Source: a bacterium (GTDB lineage: Bacteria > Desulfobacterota > Binatia > DP-6). From it: a stretch of DNA of 64,000 nt. Below, in pieces: positions 20,374 through 27,800 of this stretch. Where the stretch lies: the NCBI GenBank assembly GCA_026129405.1, contig JAHCID010000001.1, forward strand, positions 961,237 to 1,025,236, in the 5' to 3' direction. A program made the position numbers and the translations under genes. Under the pieces are notes generated by a model. That model saw only the letters and a program-made list of their open reading frames with translations. It had not been told where the DNA came from and searched no databases. The stretch's first letter is position 1. Each line of letters opens with the position of its first letter.

Positions 20374-21101
20374 GCGTCGAGCAGGCGCAGGCGGGTGCCG
20401 CCGACGACGATCGTGTCGCCGTCGGCGGTGAGCCCGCGCGCCCGCGCCCGGGCCCGCGCCGCCGGCGCGTCGGTCGCGGCGAGCGCGTAGCCGCGCACGC
20501 CGGTCGTCGGGCCGGGCACGAAGGCGAGCGTCGCACCGGCGAGGGCGATCGTGTGGTCGCTCGCGACCGGACGGCCGAGGATCTGGCTCCAGCATGCGGC
20601 GAGCGCGGCGGGGTCGGGCGCTTCGAGCTCGACGCCGACGACGTCGTGCACGACGTCCGTGCGTACGTGCTCTTCCCAGGACGGCCCTGCCCAGTGCCAC
20701 GACGCGGGCGGGGTCGCGTCGTCGAGCGAGAGGATCGCGCCGCCGACGTCGGACGGATGCAAGTGCGTGCCGCGAATGGTGGGCAGGTCGCCCTGCCAGA
20801 CGACGCGCACGCCGAGCGCGGCCACGCGGCGGCGATCGGCGTCGAGGTCGCGTGACTGCAGGATCACCATGTAGCCGCCGTCGCTACCGCGCCGATCGAG
20901 GAAGCGGCGGGCCGGGGCGCCGGCGGTGGTCGGCGAGACCACCTCGAGGAAGGCGTCGCCGACCGGCAGCACGGCGTTGACGAGGCCGAACGTCGCGACC
21001 AGCGGATCGCGGTAGGCGACCTTCAGGCCGAGCACCGCCTCGAGATCGGCGACGGTGGCGTCGAGGTCGCGGGCGGCGATGACCACCTGACGCAGGCGCA
21101 T
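20352..21101 (-). CDS. VOC family protein (glyoxalase-like)
   Basis: 249 residues with two beta-alpha-beta-beta-beta units: 'MRLRQVVIAARDLDATVADL', 'GDAFLEVVSP', then 'VVHDVVGVELEAPDPAALAA' and 'TGVRGYALAATDAP'. This matches the glyoxalase/bleomycin-resistance/dioxygenase superfamily. Metal ligands of true glyoxalases are not clear, so I do not assign a reaction. Proteins of this type are often called glyoxalase-like domain proteins. It is convergent with the membrane-protein gene. Confidence 0.78.
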   Translation of the reverse strand: MRLRQVVIAARDLDATVADLEAVLGLKVAYRDPLVATFGLVNAVLPVGDAFLEVVSPTTAGAPARRFLDRRGSDGGYMVILQSRDLDADRRRVAALGVRVVWQGDLPTIRGTHLHPSDVGGAILSLDDATPPASWHWAGPSWEEHVRTDVVHDVVGVELEAPDPAALAACWSQILGRPVASDHTIALAGATLAFVPGPTTGVRGYALAATDAPAARARARARGLTADGDTIVVGGTRLRLLDAQPGATR

Positions 21102-21185
21102 GGCGGACGCTTATCGAAGGCCTGCGCGGGCCGCGAGGGCGCATCTGCTTGCACCGCGCCCCGGGTTTCGCGATGGGATGCGGCC

Positions 21186-21434
21186 ATGCGACGTGTACCG
21201 GGGTTGGCGATGGTCCTGGGTCTGCTGCTCGCGGCGGTGGGTACGGCGGCGGCGGATCAGGCGAAGGAGCACTGCAAGCAGGGTTGTCAGGAGGAGTTGC
21301 GCTCCTGCAAGTCCGGTTGTCAGCTCGTGCGCGATTCCGGCGACATGCAGGAGTCGCAGAGCTACGCCGACTGCGATTCCGGCTGTCATTCCACCTACGA
21401 CAGCTGCAAGGACGACTGCGAGGACGACGACTGA
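21186..21434 (+). CDS. Small secreted protein with two CX3CX6CX3C repeats
   Basis: 82 residues. A signal peptide ('LAMVLGLLLAAVGTAAA') leads to a 55-residue acidic mature part with eight Cys. They form two units of identical spacing, C-KQG-C...C-KSG-C and C-DSG-C...C-KDD-C, each CX3C-X6-CX3C. Paired CX3C helices suggest two disulfide-locked helical hairpins in the periplasm; metal binding is an alternative. Not a family I recognise. It begins a run of three small exported proteins on this strand, separated by 66 and 38 bases. Confidence 0.72.
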   Translation: MRRVPGLAMVLGLLLAAVGTAAADQAKEHCKQGCQEELRSCKSGCQLVRDSGDMQESQSYADCDSGCHSTYDSCKDDCEDDD

Positions 21435-21500
21435 CGCTGCGCGTCCCGGGTTGATCCCCGGCCCGCAGCACGGCAGAGAGGCAGCAAGGAGAAGCACGTC

Positions 21501-21869
21501 ATGACGATCGTCCACCGTCGATCCGTGTTCGCGACCGCGCTCGTGGCCCTCGTGGCCTTCGCGGGAGTCGCCGCGGCGGCAGGTTCCAGCCTCCAGCGCG
21601 TCGAGCCGCAGAAGGTGTGCATGGTCAACGACACCGTCTTCGAGCGCGACCAGATTCCCGTGCAGGTCGACGGCCGCACCTACTACGGGTGCTGCGAGAT
21701 GTGTAAGGGGCGGCTCGGCACCGATGCCGCCGTCCGCAGCGCCAAGGACCCGGTGACGGGTCACGCGGTCGACAAGGCCAAGGCCGTGATCGGCGCGACG
21801 CCGGACGGCAAGGTGCTGTACTTCGAGAGCGAGAAGACGTTCGGCAGCTACGGTCAGTCGGGTTCCTGA
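21501..21869 (+). CDS. Secreted TRASH/YHS-like metal-binding protein
   Basis: 122 residues with a signal peptide ('ALVALVAFAGVAAAA'). The mature region reads 'VCMVNDTVFERDQIPVQVDG', then 'YYGCCEMCKGRL', then 'DPVTGHAVDKAKAVIG' and 'KVLYFES'. Cys spacing (CM...CCEMC) and the DPVTG tail resemble TRASH/YHS domains, which bind copper or other soft metals. A periplasmic role in metal handling is likely. A good AAGGAG Shine-Dalgarno lies about 9 bases upstream of ATG 21501. No P-type ATPase is nearby. Confidence 0.75.
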   Translation: MTIVHRRSVFATALVALVAFAGVAAAAGSSLQRVEPQKVCMVNDTVFERDQIPVQVDGRTYYGCCEMCKGRLGTDAAVRSAKDPVTGHAVDKAKAVIGATPDGKVLYFESEKTFGSYGQSGS

Positions 21870-21907
21870 GCGCGCCGTCGCGGCAGCAGCCAGGAAGAGG
21901 AGCAAGG

Positions 21908-22525
21908 ATGCGACGAGTGATGGCCGTGGCGCTGGGAAGCGCCCTACTGGTGGGCTGCGGGGCGACAGGGGGCGCGAAGTCCGAGAGCAGGTCGACGCCG
22001 CCGCCCGCATCGACGTCGTCCGCCGGGGCGATCGGCGCTTCGGCCGGACCCGGCGGTCACCCGCAGATCGACGAGGCGACCCGCAACGACATCGAGCAGC
22101 TCGCGAACCGCTGCATCCCGTTCGCCCTGAAACAGATCGAGGACACGGGAGAGCTCTATCCGTTCGCGGGCATGATGATGACCGACGGCGAGTTCAAGGG
22201 CGCCGTGGCCAAGCCCGAGAACGTCGAGCACCCGACCTCCGAGCAGGTGATCGGCAAGCTCGTCGCCGGCCTGCGCGAGGAGGCGGCCGCGAAGCGCATC
22301 AAGGCCACGTGCATCGTCGCCGGCGGCCGCATGGCGCCGACCGAGGGGGCCGCGCTGATGGACGCGGTCCAGGGTCGCATCGAGCACATCGGCGGGGTCG
22401 CGGTCGAGGTGTACGTGCCCTATACGCGCGACGCCAAGGCCAAGAGGGTGAAGCCGGGCGAGGCCATCTGGGGCCCGGGTCGCCCCGAGGTCTTCACCGG
22501 CGCTGCGCCGACGACGACGCGTTGA
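21908..22525 (+). CDS. Lipoprotein of unknown function
   Basis: 205 residues. Signal peptide with lipobox LVGC at residues ~14-17, a Ser/Thr/Pro linker to ~60, then a globular domain ('IPFALKQIEDTGELYPFAGM', 'FKGAVAKPENVEHPTSEQVI', 'ATCIVAGGRMAPTEGAALMD', 'GVAVEVYVPYT'). The GGRM..PTEG part with beta-alpha alternation recalls an uncharacterised stress-associated domain, but I make no assignment. ATG 21908 has AGGAGCAAGG immediately upstream. Last of three small exported genes. Confidence 0.68.
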   Translation: MRRVMAVALGSALLVGCGATGGAKSESRSTPPPASTSSAGAIGASAGPGGHPQIDEATRNDIEQLANRCIPFALKQIEDTGELYPFAGMMMTDGEFKGAVAKPENVEHPTSEQVIGKLVAGLREEAAAKRIKATCIVAGGRMAPTEGAALMDAVQGRIEHIGGVAVEVYVPYTRDAKAKRVKPGEAIWGPGRPEVFTGAAPTTTR

Positions 22526-22544
22526 CGACGGAACCGCGGCGGCG

Positions 22545-23225
22545 TCAGTCGTAGACGCCGTCGACCCACCAGGCGCCAGGCCCGAGCTCGCGGTAGCAGC
22601 GGTAGAGCCCGCCGTCGCTGAGCTCGAGGTCGAAGTAGTCGCGTGCGCAGGGCGCGTCGGTCCATCAGGCCGCCTGCACGCGCCACGGGCCGGCGACGCC
22701 GACCACGCGGCCGCCGCGCCCCGGGCCGCGGACGAAGGTCGGGCGCTCGCGCTCGGTGAACACGTCGAGGCGGCGCGGCGGGCGCAGGGGCACGACGAGG
22801 CGACAGGTGACTTCCGCCGGCGGGGCGACGGCCGGCGCCGGGGGCACGAACGGGACGATCGCCGCCGCGCCCGGGCGGTGCGTGTCGACCACGCCCGGCG
22901 CCCCGACGCGATCGGGGCCGCACAGCACGCCGAGCCGCGCGAGCGTGGTGGCGAGTCGCTCCGGCGCCGGGCCGGGCGGCGCGAACAGCCCGAGCTGCGT
23001 CGGGCGCATGACCTCGGGCTCGGCGCGCACCAGCACCTGGCGGATGGCGGCGCGCGGCGGTTGCGCCTCGAGCTCGACGCGCAGGCAGCCGAGCATCGTG
23101 CGCACGTCGCGCGTCGGCGCGATCAGCCCGAGCGTGCGGACGTCACGGCTGCGGTCGTCGAGGTCGAGCGCGAGCCGGGCCACGGTACGCTCGACGAGGC
23201 CGCGCCGCGTCGAGCCCGACGACCC
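22545..23225 (-). pseudogene. imuB: ImuB (Y-family polymerase-like mutasome protein), broken 3' remnant
   Basis: Only the C-terminal part is recognisable, from about 23225 down to TGA 22545: 'RTVARLALDLDDRS', 'PTRDVRTMLGCLRVELEAQP', 'LGLFAPPGPAPERLATTLAR', 'LCGPDRVGAPGVVDTHRPGA', 'GPWRV'. An in-frame TGA at 22665-22667 stands where ImuB has Trp. The same frame then continues for 39 residues with a clear ImuB ending ('WTDAPCARDYFDLELSDGG' and 'WWVDGVYD'). The N-terminal two thirds, including the polymerase-like domain, are absent. ImuB links DnaE2 to the beta clamp in SOS mutagenesis; dnaE2 is also broken, 10 kb away. Confidence 0.85.
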
Positions 23226-23249
23226 CGGTACACAGCCGCTCGGCCCGGG

Positions 23250-23284
23250 GGGCCGTCCCGAGGCGTATGGCCCCGGGACGGCCC
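23250..23284. repeat. GC hairpin at the imuB break point
   Basis: GGGCCGTCCCG (23250-23260) and its exact inverse (23274-23284) enclose a 13-base loop, about 25 bases from where imuB homology ends. It could be a terminator or a remnant of the rearrangement. A related hairpin with the same GGGCCGTCCCG core lies near 52.64 kb. Confidence 0.5.
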
Positions 23285-23406
23285 AGGTGGTGGAGGAGTG
23301 CGGCCGCTGACGACGCGCGACTCTATTCGCTCTTTCTTCGCCTGCGGTCAAGCGGGCGGCGCCGCTCGGTTCCCCTGGCCGGCACGCTCTCCTAGAACCC
23401 ACCGCC

Positions 23407-23952
23407 ATGGGACGCACGTTCGACGCCCTCGACGACGATCTCGGCGCCTTCATCGCACGCCAGCACGTCTTCTTCGTCGCGACCGCGTCGTGCGATCCGG
23501 CCACCCACGTGAACGTGTCGCCCAAGGGCCTCGACACCTTCGCCGTCCTCGGGCCGACGACGGTCGCGTGGCTCGACCTCACCGGCAGCGGCGTCGAGAC
23601 CATCGCCCATCTGCGCGACGACGGCCGCGTCACGATCCTCTTCTGTGCCTTCGAGGGGCCACCGAAGATCCTGCGGCTCTACGGTAGCGGCACGGTGATC
23701 GAGCCGGCCGACGCCCGCTTCACCGAGCTGCTCGCGCGCTTCCCCGCGCATCCCGGCGTGCGCAGCGTCATCGTCGTCGAGCTCGATCGGATCGCCGATT
23801 CGTGCGGCTACGGCGTGCCGCGCATGCGCTACGAGGGCGAGCGCACGCAGCTCACGCAGTGGGCCGAGCGCAAGGGACCGGACGGCATCGCCGCGTATCG
23901 TCGCGAGCGCAACGCGCGCAGCATCGACGGTCTGCGCGGCGTCGAATCCTGA
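23407..23952 (+). CDS. Pyridoxamine 5'-phosphate oxidase-like flavin protein
   Basis: 181 residues. A split-barrel flavin-binding domain is shown by 'HVFFVATASCDPATHVNVSP', 'VAWLDLTGSGVETIAHL', 'VTILFCAFEGPPKILRLYG' and 'GTVIEP'. The C-terminal 'GYGVPRMRYEGERTQLTQWA' belongs to a well-populated subgroup annotated as pyridoxamine 5'-phosphate oxidase family; its reaction is not established and is unlikely to be true PNPO. Single gene, ATG 23407. Confidence 0.85.
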   Translation: MGRTFDALDDDLGAFIARQHVFFVATASCDPATHVNVSPKGLDTFAVLGPTTVAWLDLTGSGVETIAHLRDDGRVTILFCAFEGPPKILRLYGSGTVIEPADARFTELLARFPAHPGVRSVIVVELDRIADSCGYGVPRMRYEGERTQLTQWAERKGPDGIAAYRRERNARSIDGLRGVES

Positions 23953-23961
23953 CGCCGGCGC

Positions 23962-24513
23962 TCAGCGCACCAGCGGCTGGAGCAGCCCGGCCGCGGTGCG
24001 CGCTGCCAGCAGGGCGGGGATCGCCACGCGCAGCGCCAGGCCGGCGGGCGTGAAGCGCACGCCGGCCGGCGGCCACGCCAGCACGGCGATCGCCGCGACG
24101 CCGGCCAGCAGGCGCGCGTCGGCCAGCATGTGGCCGCCGGGCGGGGTCAGGCCGCCGCCCGCGAGCAGCGCGAGCAGCGACGCCGTGTGGCGGCCGGCCG
24201 CGGACCAGGCGAGCGTTGCGACGACGTCGGTCGCGGACCGCCAGAGCATCCAGGAGCGCGCCCATCCGCGCCGCTGCGACAGCCCGAGCGCCGCCAGCAC
24301 CGTCAGGGTGGCGAGCCCGATGTCCACGATCACCCACGCGACCCCGGGCCCCCACGCCCCACGCGAGAGCTCCGGCCATCCGATCGTGGCGAGGAACGCC
24401 GCCGCCCCGATCGCCGTCCAGGCGCTGACCGCGATCTCGAGCAGCGCCACCGCCCGCACCGCCGCGCCCCACGGCGCCGCGGTCTCCGTCTCCGCCCGCA
24501 CGACCGCCTGCAT
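23962..24513 (-). CDS. Predicted membrane protein
   Basis: 183 residues with about five hydrophobic stretches ('AVRAVALLEIAVSAWTAIG', 'VAWVIVDIGLATLTVLAAL', 'ASLLALLAGG', 'LLAGVAAIAVLAW', 'LRVAIPALLAARTAAG'). No family recognised; the layout is DoxX-like in size only. Convergent with the flavin protein gene (9-base gap). ATG 24513. Confidence 0.6.
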   Translation of the reverse strand: MQAVVRAETETAAPWGAAVRAVALLEIAVSAWTAIGAAAFLATIGWPELSRGAWGPGVAWVIVDIGLATLTVLAALGLSQRRGWARSWMLWRSATDVVATLAWSAAGRHTASLLALLAGGGLTPPGGHMLADARLLAGVAAIAVLAWPPAGVRFTPAGLALRVAIPALLAARTAAGLLQPLVR

Positions 24514-24560
24514 GGGGGGGAGGATCCGGCATCGGGTCGCGAGTCACAAGCAGGGGGGCC

Positions 24561-24715
24561 CCGGTGCGGCGGGGGGCGCGGGGGGCGGCGGGGCGCGGGC
24601 TTCGCTTCGGGCGATGTCCCGGCGGTCGGTACGTCTCCGGCTGGGCGAGGGTGCCGGGAACATCACCAGGCGCTTCGCCCGCGCCCCGCCGCCCCCGCTC
24701 GCAACACCGCACCGG
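24561..24715. repeat. Long imperfect inverted repeat in a gene-free gap
   Basis: The 269-base gap 24514-24782 contains two arms (24561-24622 and 24654-24715) that pair imperfectly. Their core is a perfect 19-base inverted repeat at 24582-24600 and 24677-24695, and their outer 9 bases also match. No transposase or target duplication is visible. It may be a transcription terminator, a REP-like element or a miniature element remnant. The rest of the gap, up to 24782, is GC-rich with nothing recognised. Confidence 0.55.
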
Positions 24716-24782
24716 GGGGGCGGCGCGTTGCGCTTCGCGCTCGCGCTGCGGCTCCTTTGGGCTTACGACCGCGCCTTTGGAC

Positions 24783-25355
24783 CTAGCCTGCGACTGCTGT
24801 CGGAGCCTGCCGTGGCAGAAGGCAGAGGCCGTCGCTTTCGATGCCGAGTGGGACGTTGATCATGTTGAAGTAGTTCTCGACCGCGTTGATCCACGTGATC
24901 GCCGCGATCTCGCGGTCGTCGAAGTGACGGCGCAGCGTCGCGAAGGTTTCGTCGGCGACGGTGCGGCGGCGCGTGGCTTCGTCGACGTAGGCGAGGGCGG
25001 CACGCTCGCGCTCGGTGAAGCGCGGGTCGGTGCGGAAGTCGGCGACGGCGTCGAGCTTCTCGAGATTGCGGCCGCGCTGGAGCGCGATGGCGCGGCCGAT
25101 GTCGACGCAGAACGCGCAGTCGTTCGACTGGGCCGTCTGCATCTGGACCAGCAGCTGCAGATCGGGGTCGAGCGGCAGGCGCTCCATCGCCCAGTAGAGG
25201 CCGAGCTGCATGGGGATCGCGTGCGGCAGGCGCGCGAACACGACCTTCCAGGGCGTGATCACCTTGCCGAGCTTCCGCTTCAGCAGCCAGTAGACGAAGC
25301 GGACGCCGAGGCTGGGGGGCGTCTCAATGGACGTGAGACGTTGCGTGGGATGCAT
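24783..25355 (-). CDS. AhpD/carboxymuconolactone decarboxylase-like protein
   Basis: 190 residues. The AhpD-type redox motif is CAFC in 'SNDCAFCVDIGRAIALQRG', followed by 'RERAALAYVDEATRRRT' and 'REIAAITWINAVENYFN', the usual order of this family. AhpD proteins act as thiol peroxidases or disulfide reductases. The His that normally follows CxxC in AhpD is absent, so activity is uncertain. ATG 25355 has AAGGAGG upstream, inside the end of the small overlapping gene. Third gene of a coupled unit. Confidence 0.82.
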   Translation of the reverse strand: MHPTQRLTSIETPPSLGVRFVYWLLKRKLGKVITPWKVVFARLPHAIPMQLGLYWAMERLPLDPDLQLLVQMQTAQSNDCAFCVDIGRAIALQRGRNLEKLDAVADFRTDPRFTERERAALAYVDEATRRRTVADETFATLRRHFDDREIAAITWINAVENYFNMINVPLGIESDGLCLLPRQAPTAVAG

Positions 25356-25473
25356 GGGAGTCCTCCTTCGAGGCGGCGTGGTGGCTGCCGCCCCATCCGA
25401 AGTGCAGCAGGGGGAGCGCCGCGAGGAGCGCGCCCAGCGCGAGGCCGAGCCCGAGGCGCAGCGCGTTCGTCAT
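25324..25473 (-). CDS. 49-residue membrane peptide with His-rich tail
   Basis: ATG 25473 overlaps the TGA of the upstream membrane gene (ATGA). The frame runs 49 residues to TGA 25324, overlapping the AhpD-like gene by 32 bases and containing its ribosome-binding site. The product has one hydrophobic helix ('LGLGLALGALLAALPLLHF') and a polar tail with six His ('GGSHHAASKEDSHASHATSH'). Coupling at both ends argues that it is real. Metal binding by the tail is a guess. Confidence 0.55.
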   Translation of the reverse strand: MTNALRLGLGLALGALLAALPLLHFGWGGSHHAASKEDSHASHATSHVH

Positions 25474-25886
25474 GTCCGCTCCGCGCCGCGCGTCGCGAGC
25501 ACCGCCAGCACGATCATGACGACCGCCGGCGCGTAGACGCCGGGCGTGTCGACGAGCCAGTGGCTGGGCGGCAGGCGCCCGGCGAGCGTGTCGGTGACGT
25601 GGACGAGGGCGTGCAGGACGTAGAAGAGCGCCGTCAGCGCGAGGAACGGTGCGCGCAGCGCGGGGCGGAACGCCGCCCAGCCGAGCGCGACGCCCATCAT
25701 CGCGAAGGCGCTGCCGATGTCGCGCACGAAGTGCACGTTCAGCGGGCCGGTGTCGGGGACGCCGGCGGGCAGCCGCGCGTACCAGTCCGCCGGCTCGACG
25801 AGCATCCAGGCGGCGTTGGCGAGATTGGCCACCGCGGCGATGGCGAGGCCCCAGCGCCAGGGATCCATGGGTTCAGTGCGCGCCAT
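25470..25886 (-). CDS. Small four-helix membrane protein
   Basis: 138 residues from ATG 25886; ATG 25868 is an alternative. Helices: 'WGLAIAAVANLANAAWML', 'AFAMMGVALGWAAF', 'FLALTALFYVLHALVHVTD', 'APAVVMIVLAVLATRG'. The 'ALFYVLHALVHVTDTL' helix resembles a family of uncharacterised membrane proteins. Its 5' end overlaps the MocR stop by 14 bases and its 3' end overlaps the 49-residue gene, so MocR, this gene, the peptide and the AhpD-like gene appear to form one operon. Confidence 0.7.
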   Translation of the reverse strand: MARTEPMDPWRWGLAIAAVANLANAAWMLVEPADWYARLPAGVPDTGPLNVHFVRDIGSAFAMMGVALGWAAFRPALRAPFLALTALFYVLHALVHVTDTLAGRLPPSHWLVDTPGVYAPAVVMIVLAVLATRGAERT

Positions 25887-27429
25887 GTCGCCTCCGGGTC
25901 GGGGTGTGCGCGGCCGGCCGGTGCGCAGCCCGGCGCGACGTCGCCCGGGCGCCCGCGGGCAGAAGGCTGCGCAGCACCGCCGCCAGGCGGCCGACGCCCT
26001 CGCGGATCGCGGCCGCGTCGAGCGCGCTGAACGCCAGGGAGAGCTGATCGCCGCCGCGGCCGTCGGCGAAGAAGACCTCGCCGCGTGTGTAGGCGACGCC
26101 GCGGGCGCGCGCCGCTTCGTGGAGCGCGTCGGGATCGACGCCGGCCGGCAGCCCGACCCACAGGTGATGCCCGCTCGCGGGCGCGCGCCAACGGACGCCC
26201 GGCGGCATCGTGCGCGCCAGCGTCGAGGCGAGCACCTCCAGCCGCTCGGCGTAGAGCCGGCGCACGCGGCGCAGATGCCGATCGAGGCCGCGCGTCGTGA
26301 GCAGCGTCGCCAGCGCGGCCTGCTCGACCACGCCGCCGCCGAAGTCGGCACGCCAGCGCATCGTCACCAGCCGCGCGAGCAGCGGCCGCGCGGCGACGAC
26401 GTAGCCGACGCGCAGCCCCGGGAAGAGGATCTTCGAGAACGTGCCAGCGTAGATCACCTGACCCGCCGGGTCGCTCGCTTTCAGCGCCGGCAGCGCGGGG
26501 CCGCGGTAGCGGAGGTCGCTGTCGTAGTCGTCCTCGAAGATCGGCACCTGGTGCTCGTCGGCCAGCGCGAGCAGCTCGGCGCGCCGCGCCGGGCTCAGCG
26601 CGACGCCGGTCGGACTCTGCGTCGCGGGCGTCACGTAGACGAGCTTCGGCCGGCGCAGGCGCAGCACGCGGGCGAGCCGGTCGGTGCGCAGCCCCTCGTC
26701 GTCGACCTCGACGCCGAGCAGGTCCGCGCCGCGGCCGGCGAAGGCCAGCGTCGCGCCGAAGTAACCCGGCTGCTCGACGACCACCGCGTCGCCCGGCTCG
26801 ACGAGGAGGCCCGCGACGAGGTCGATCGCATGCTGGAGTCCGCCCACGACGGCGACGTCGGCGGCGTCGCAGGCGAGGCCGCGGCCGGCGAGGTGGCGGG
26901 CGATCTCCTCCCGCAGCGGCGGCCAGCCGTGCGCGTCGGCGTGTCCCGCGAGCGCCGCGAGCCGCGCGCGCTGCTGGAACGGGCGCGCGAACGCCCAGCG
27001 CAGGTCCGCGGCCGGCAGCAGCGACGGCTCGACGCGGCCGCCGCGGAAGTCGAAGGGCAGCGGCGGGCCGCTCTCCGAGCGCAGCAGCATGTCCGGCAGC
27101 CGCAGGCGCGCGCTGCGTGCGAGGAGGCCGTCCCAGGCGAACTCGCGCGGCGTCGCGGCGGCCGGCGCCGCCGGCCCGCGCGTCGCGACGGCGACGAAGG
27201 TCCCCTGGCCGACGTGCGCCGTCACGAGGCCGCGCGTCGCCAGCATCTCGTACGCGGCGGTGACGGTGTTGCGCGCCACGCCGAGCGACGTCGCCACCTC
27301 GCGCGACGCCGGCAGCTTGCTGCCGGCCGCCAGCCGCCCTGCCGCGATCAGCCCCGCGAGATGATCCGCGAGCTGGCGCGCGATCGGCGCCGGGCCCTGC
27401 CGATCGGGGTGGAACGCGACGTCGAACAC
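25873..27429 (-). CDS. MocR/PdxR-type GntR regulator with aminotransferase domain
   Basis: 518 residues from GTG 27429. N-terminal GntR winged helix: 'PIARQLADHLAGLIAAGRLA', 'GSKLPASREVATSLGVARNT', 'VTAAYEMLATRGLVTAHVGQ'. From ~120 a fold-type I aminotransferase domain with 'YVTPATQSPTGVALSPARR', 'FEDDYDSDLRY' and the PLP lysine in 'YAGTFSKILFPGLRVGYV'. MocR proteins sense PLP or amino-acid adducts and often regulate PLP synthesis or amino-acid genes. Here the linked genes are a membrane protein, a peptide and an AhpD-like protein, so PdxR itself is unlikely. Triplicated upstream half-sites suggest autoregulation. Confidence 0.88.
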   Translation of the reverse strand: MFDVAFHPDRQGPAPIARQLADHLAGLIAAGRLAAGSKLPASREVATSLGVARNTVTAAYEMLATRGLVTAHVGQGTFVAVATRGPAAPAAATPREFAWDGLLARSARLRLPDMLLRSESGPPLPFDFRGGRVEPSLLPAADLRWAFARPFQQRARLAALAGHADAHGWPPLREEIARHLAGRGLACDAADVAVVGGLQHAIDLVAGLLVEPGDAVVVEQPGYFGATLAFAGRGADLLGVEVDDEGLRTDRLARVLRLRRPKLVYVTPATQSPTGVALSPARRAELLALADEHQVPIFEDDYDSDLRYRGPALPALKASDPAGQVIYAGTFSKILFPGLRVGYVVAARPLLARLVTMRWRADFGGGVVEQAALATLLTTRGLDRHLRRVRRLYAERLEVLASTLARTMPPGVRWRAPASGHHLWVGLPAGVDPDALHEAARARGVAYTRGEVFFADGRGGDQLSLAFSALDAAAIREGVGRLAAVLRSLLPAGARATSRRAAHRPAAHTPTRRRHGAH

Positions 27430-27444
27430 GCCCCGAGCATAGGA

Positions 27445-27511
27445 GGAGCCAATTGGCCCAGGGAAGGGCCGTCGGGAGCCAATCGGCGTCGTGCCGGAGG
27501 GGCCAACGGGG
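27445..27511 (-). promoter_or_regulatory. Repeated CCAAT-type sites upstream of the MocR gene
   Basis: GGAGCCAATTGGC (27445-27457), GGAGCCAATCGGC (27475-27487) and GGGGCCAACGGGG (27499-27511) are direct copies, 30 and 24 bases apart. The first begins 16 bases upstream of the GTG. MocR regulators commonly bind direct repeats, so these are likely operators. Seen directly; role inferred. Confidence 0.62.
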
Positions 27512-27539
27512 GGCGGCCCCGGCACGACCGGCGGGCGCG

Positions 27540-27779
27540 TCAGCCCTTGGTCCAGCGCACCTCGAGGCCGTCGCGGTCGCCGACGGCCGCGCGCAGGAGG
27601 CCGATCACCGCGGCGTCGACGCCTTCCTCTTCCAGGGCGTCGAGCGTGGCGCCGTCGATCCAGTAGTCCTGGTCCTCGGGCGTCTCCTCCTCGAGGTGCT
27701 CGACGAGCTGTGCGAGCTGCTCCTCGGTGATGGTGCCGATGGTGGCCCCGGTGTCGGAGTCGGTGAGCGTGACGGCCAT
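27540..27779 (-). CDS. Small acidic conserved-type protein
   Basis: 79 residues: 'MAVTLTDSDTGATIGTITEE', 'QLAQLVEHLEEETPEDQDYW', 'LLRAAVGDRDGLEVRW'. It has no signal peptide or membrane helix and is strongly acidic in the middle. Similar short proteins occur in Deltaproteobacteria under unreliable names; I assign no function. AAAGGAG precedes ATG 27779. It lies upstream of the crotonase operon's 3' end on the same strand. Confidence 0.65.
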   Translation of the reverse strand: MAVTLTDSDTGATIGTITEEQLAQLVEHLEEETPEDQDYWIDGATLDALEEEGVDAAVIGLLRAAVGDRDGLEVRWTKG

Positions 27780-27800
27780 GGGGAAGGCTCCTTTCGCGAG

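Noticed and set aside
22545-22667. TGA read as tryptophan in imuB
   Set aside because: All other genes use TGA as a normal stop, often in overlap with the next start, so genetic-code change is excluded; a nonsense mutation is simpler.
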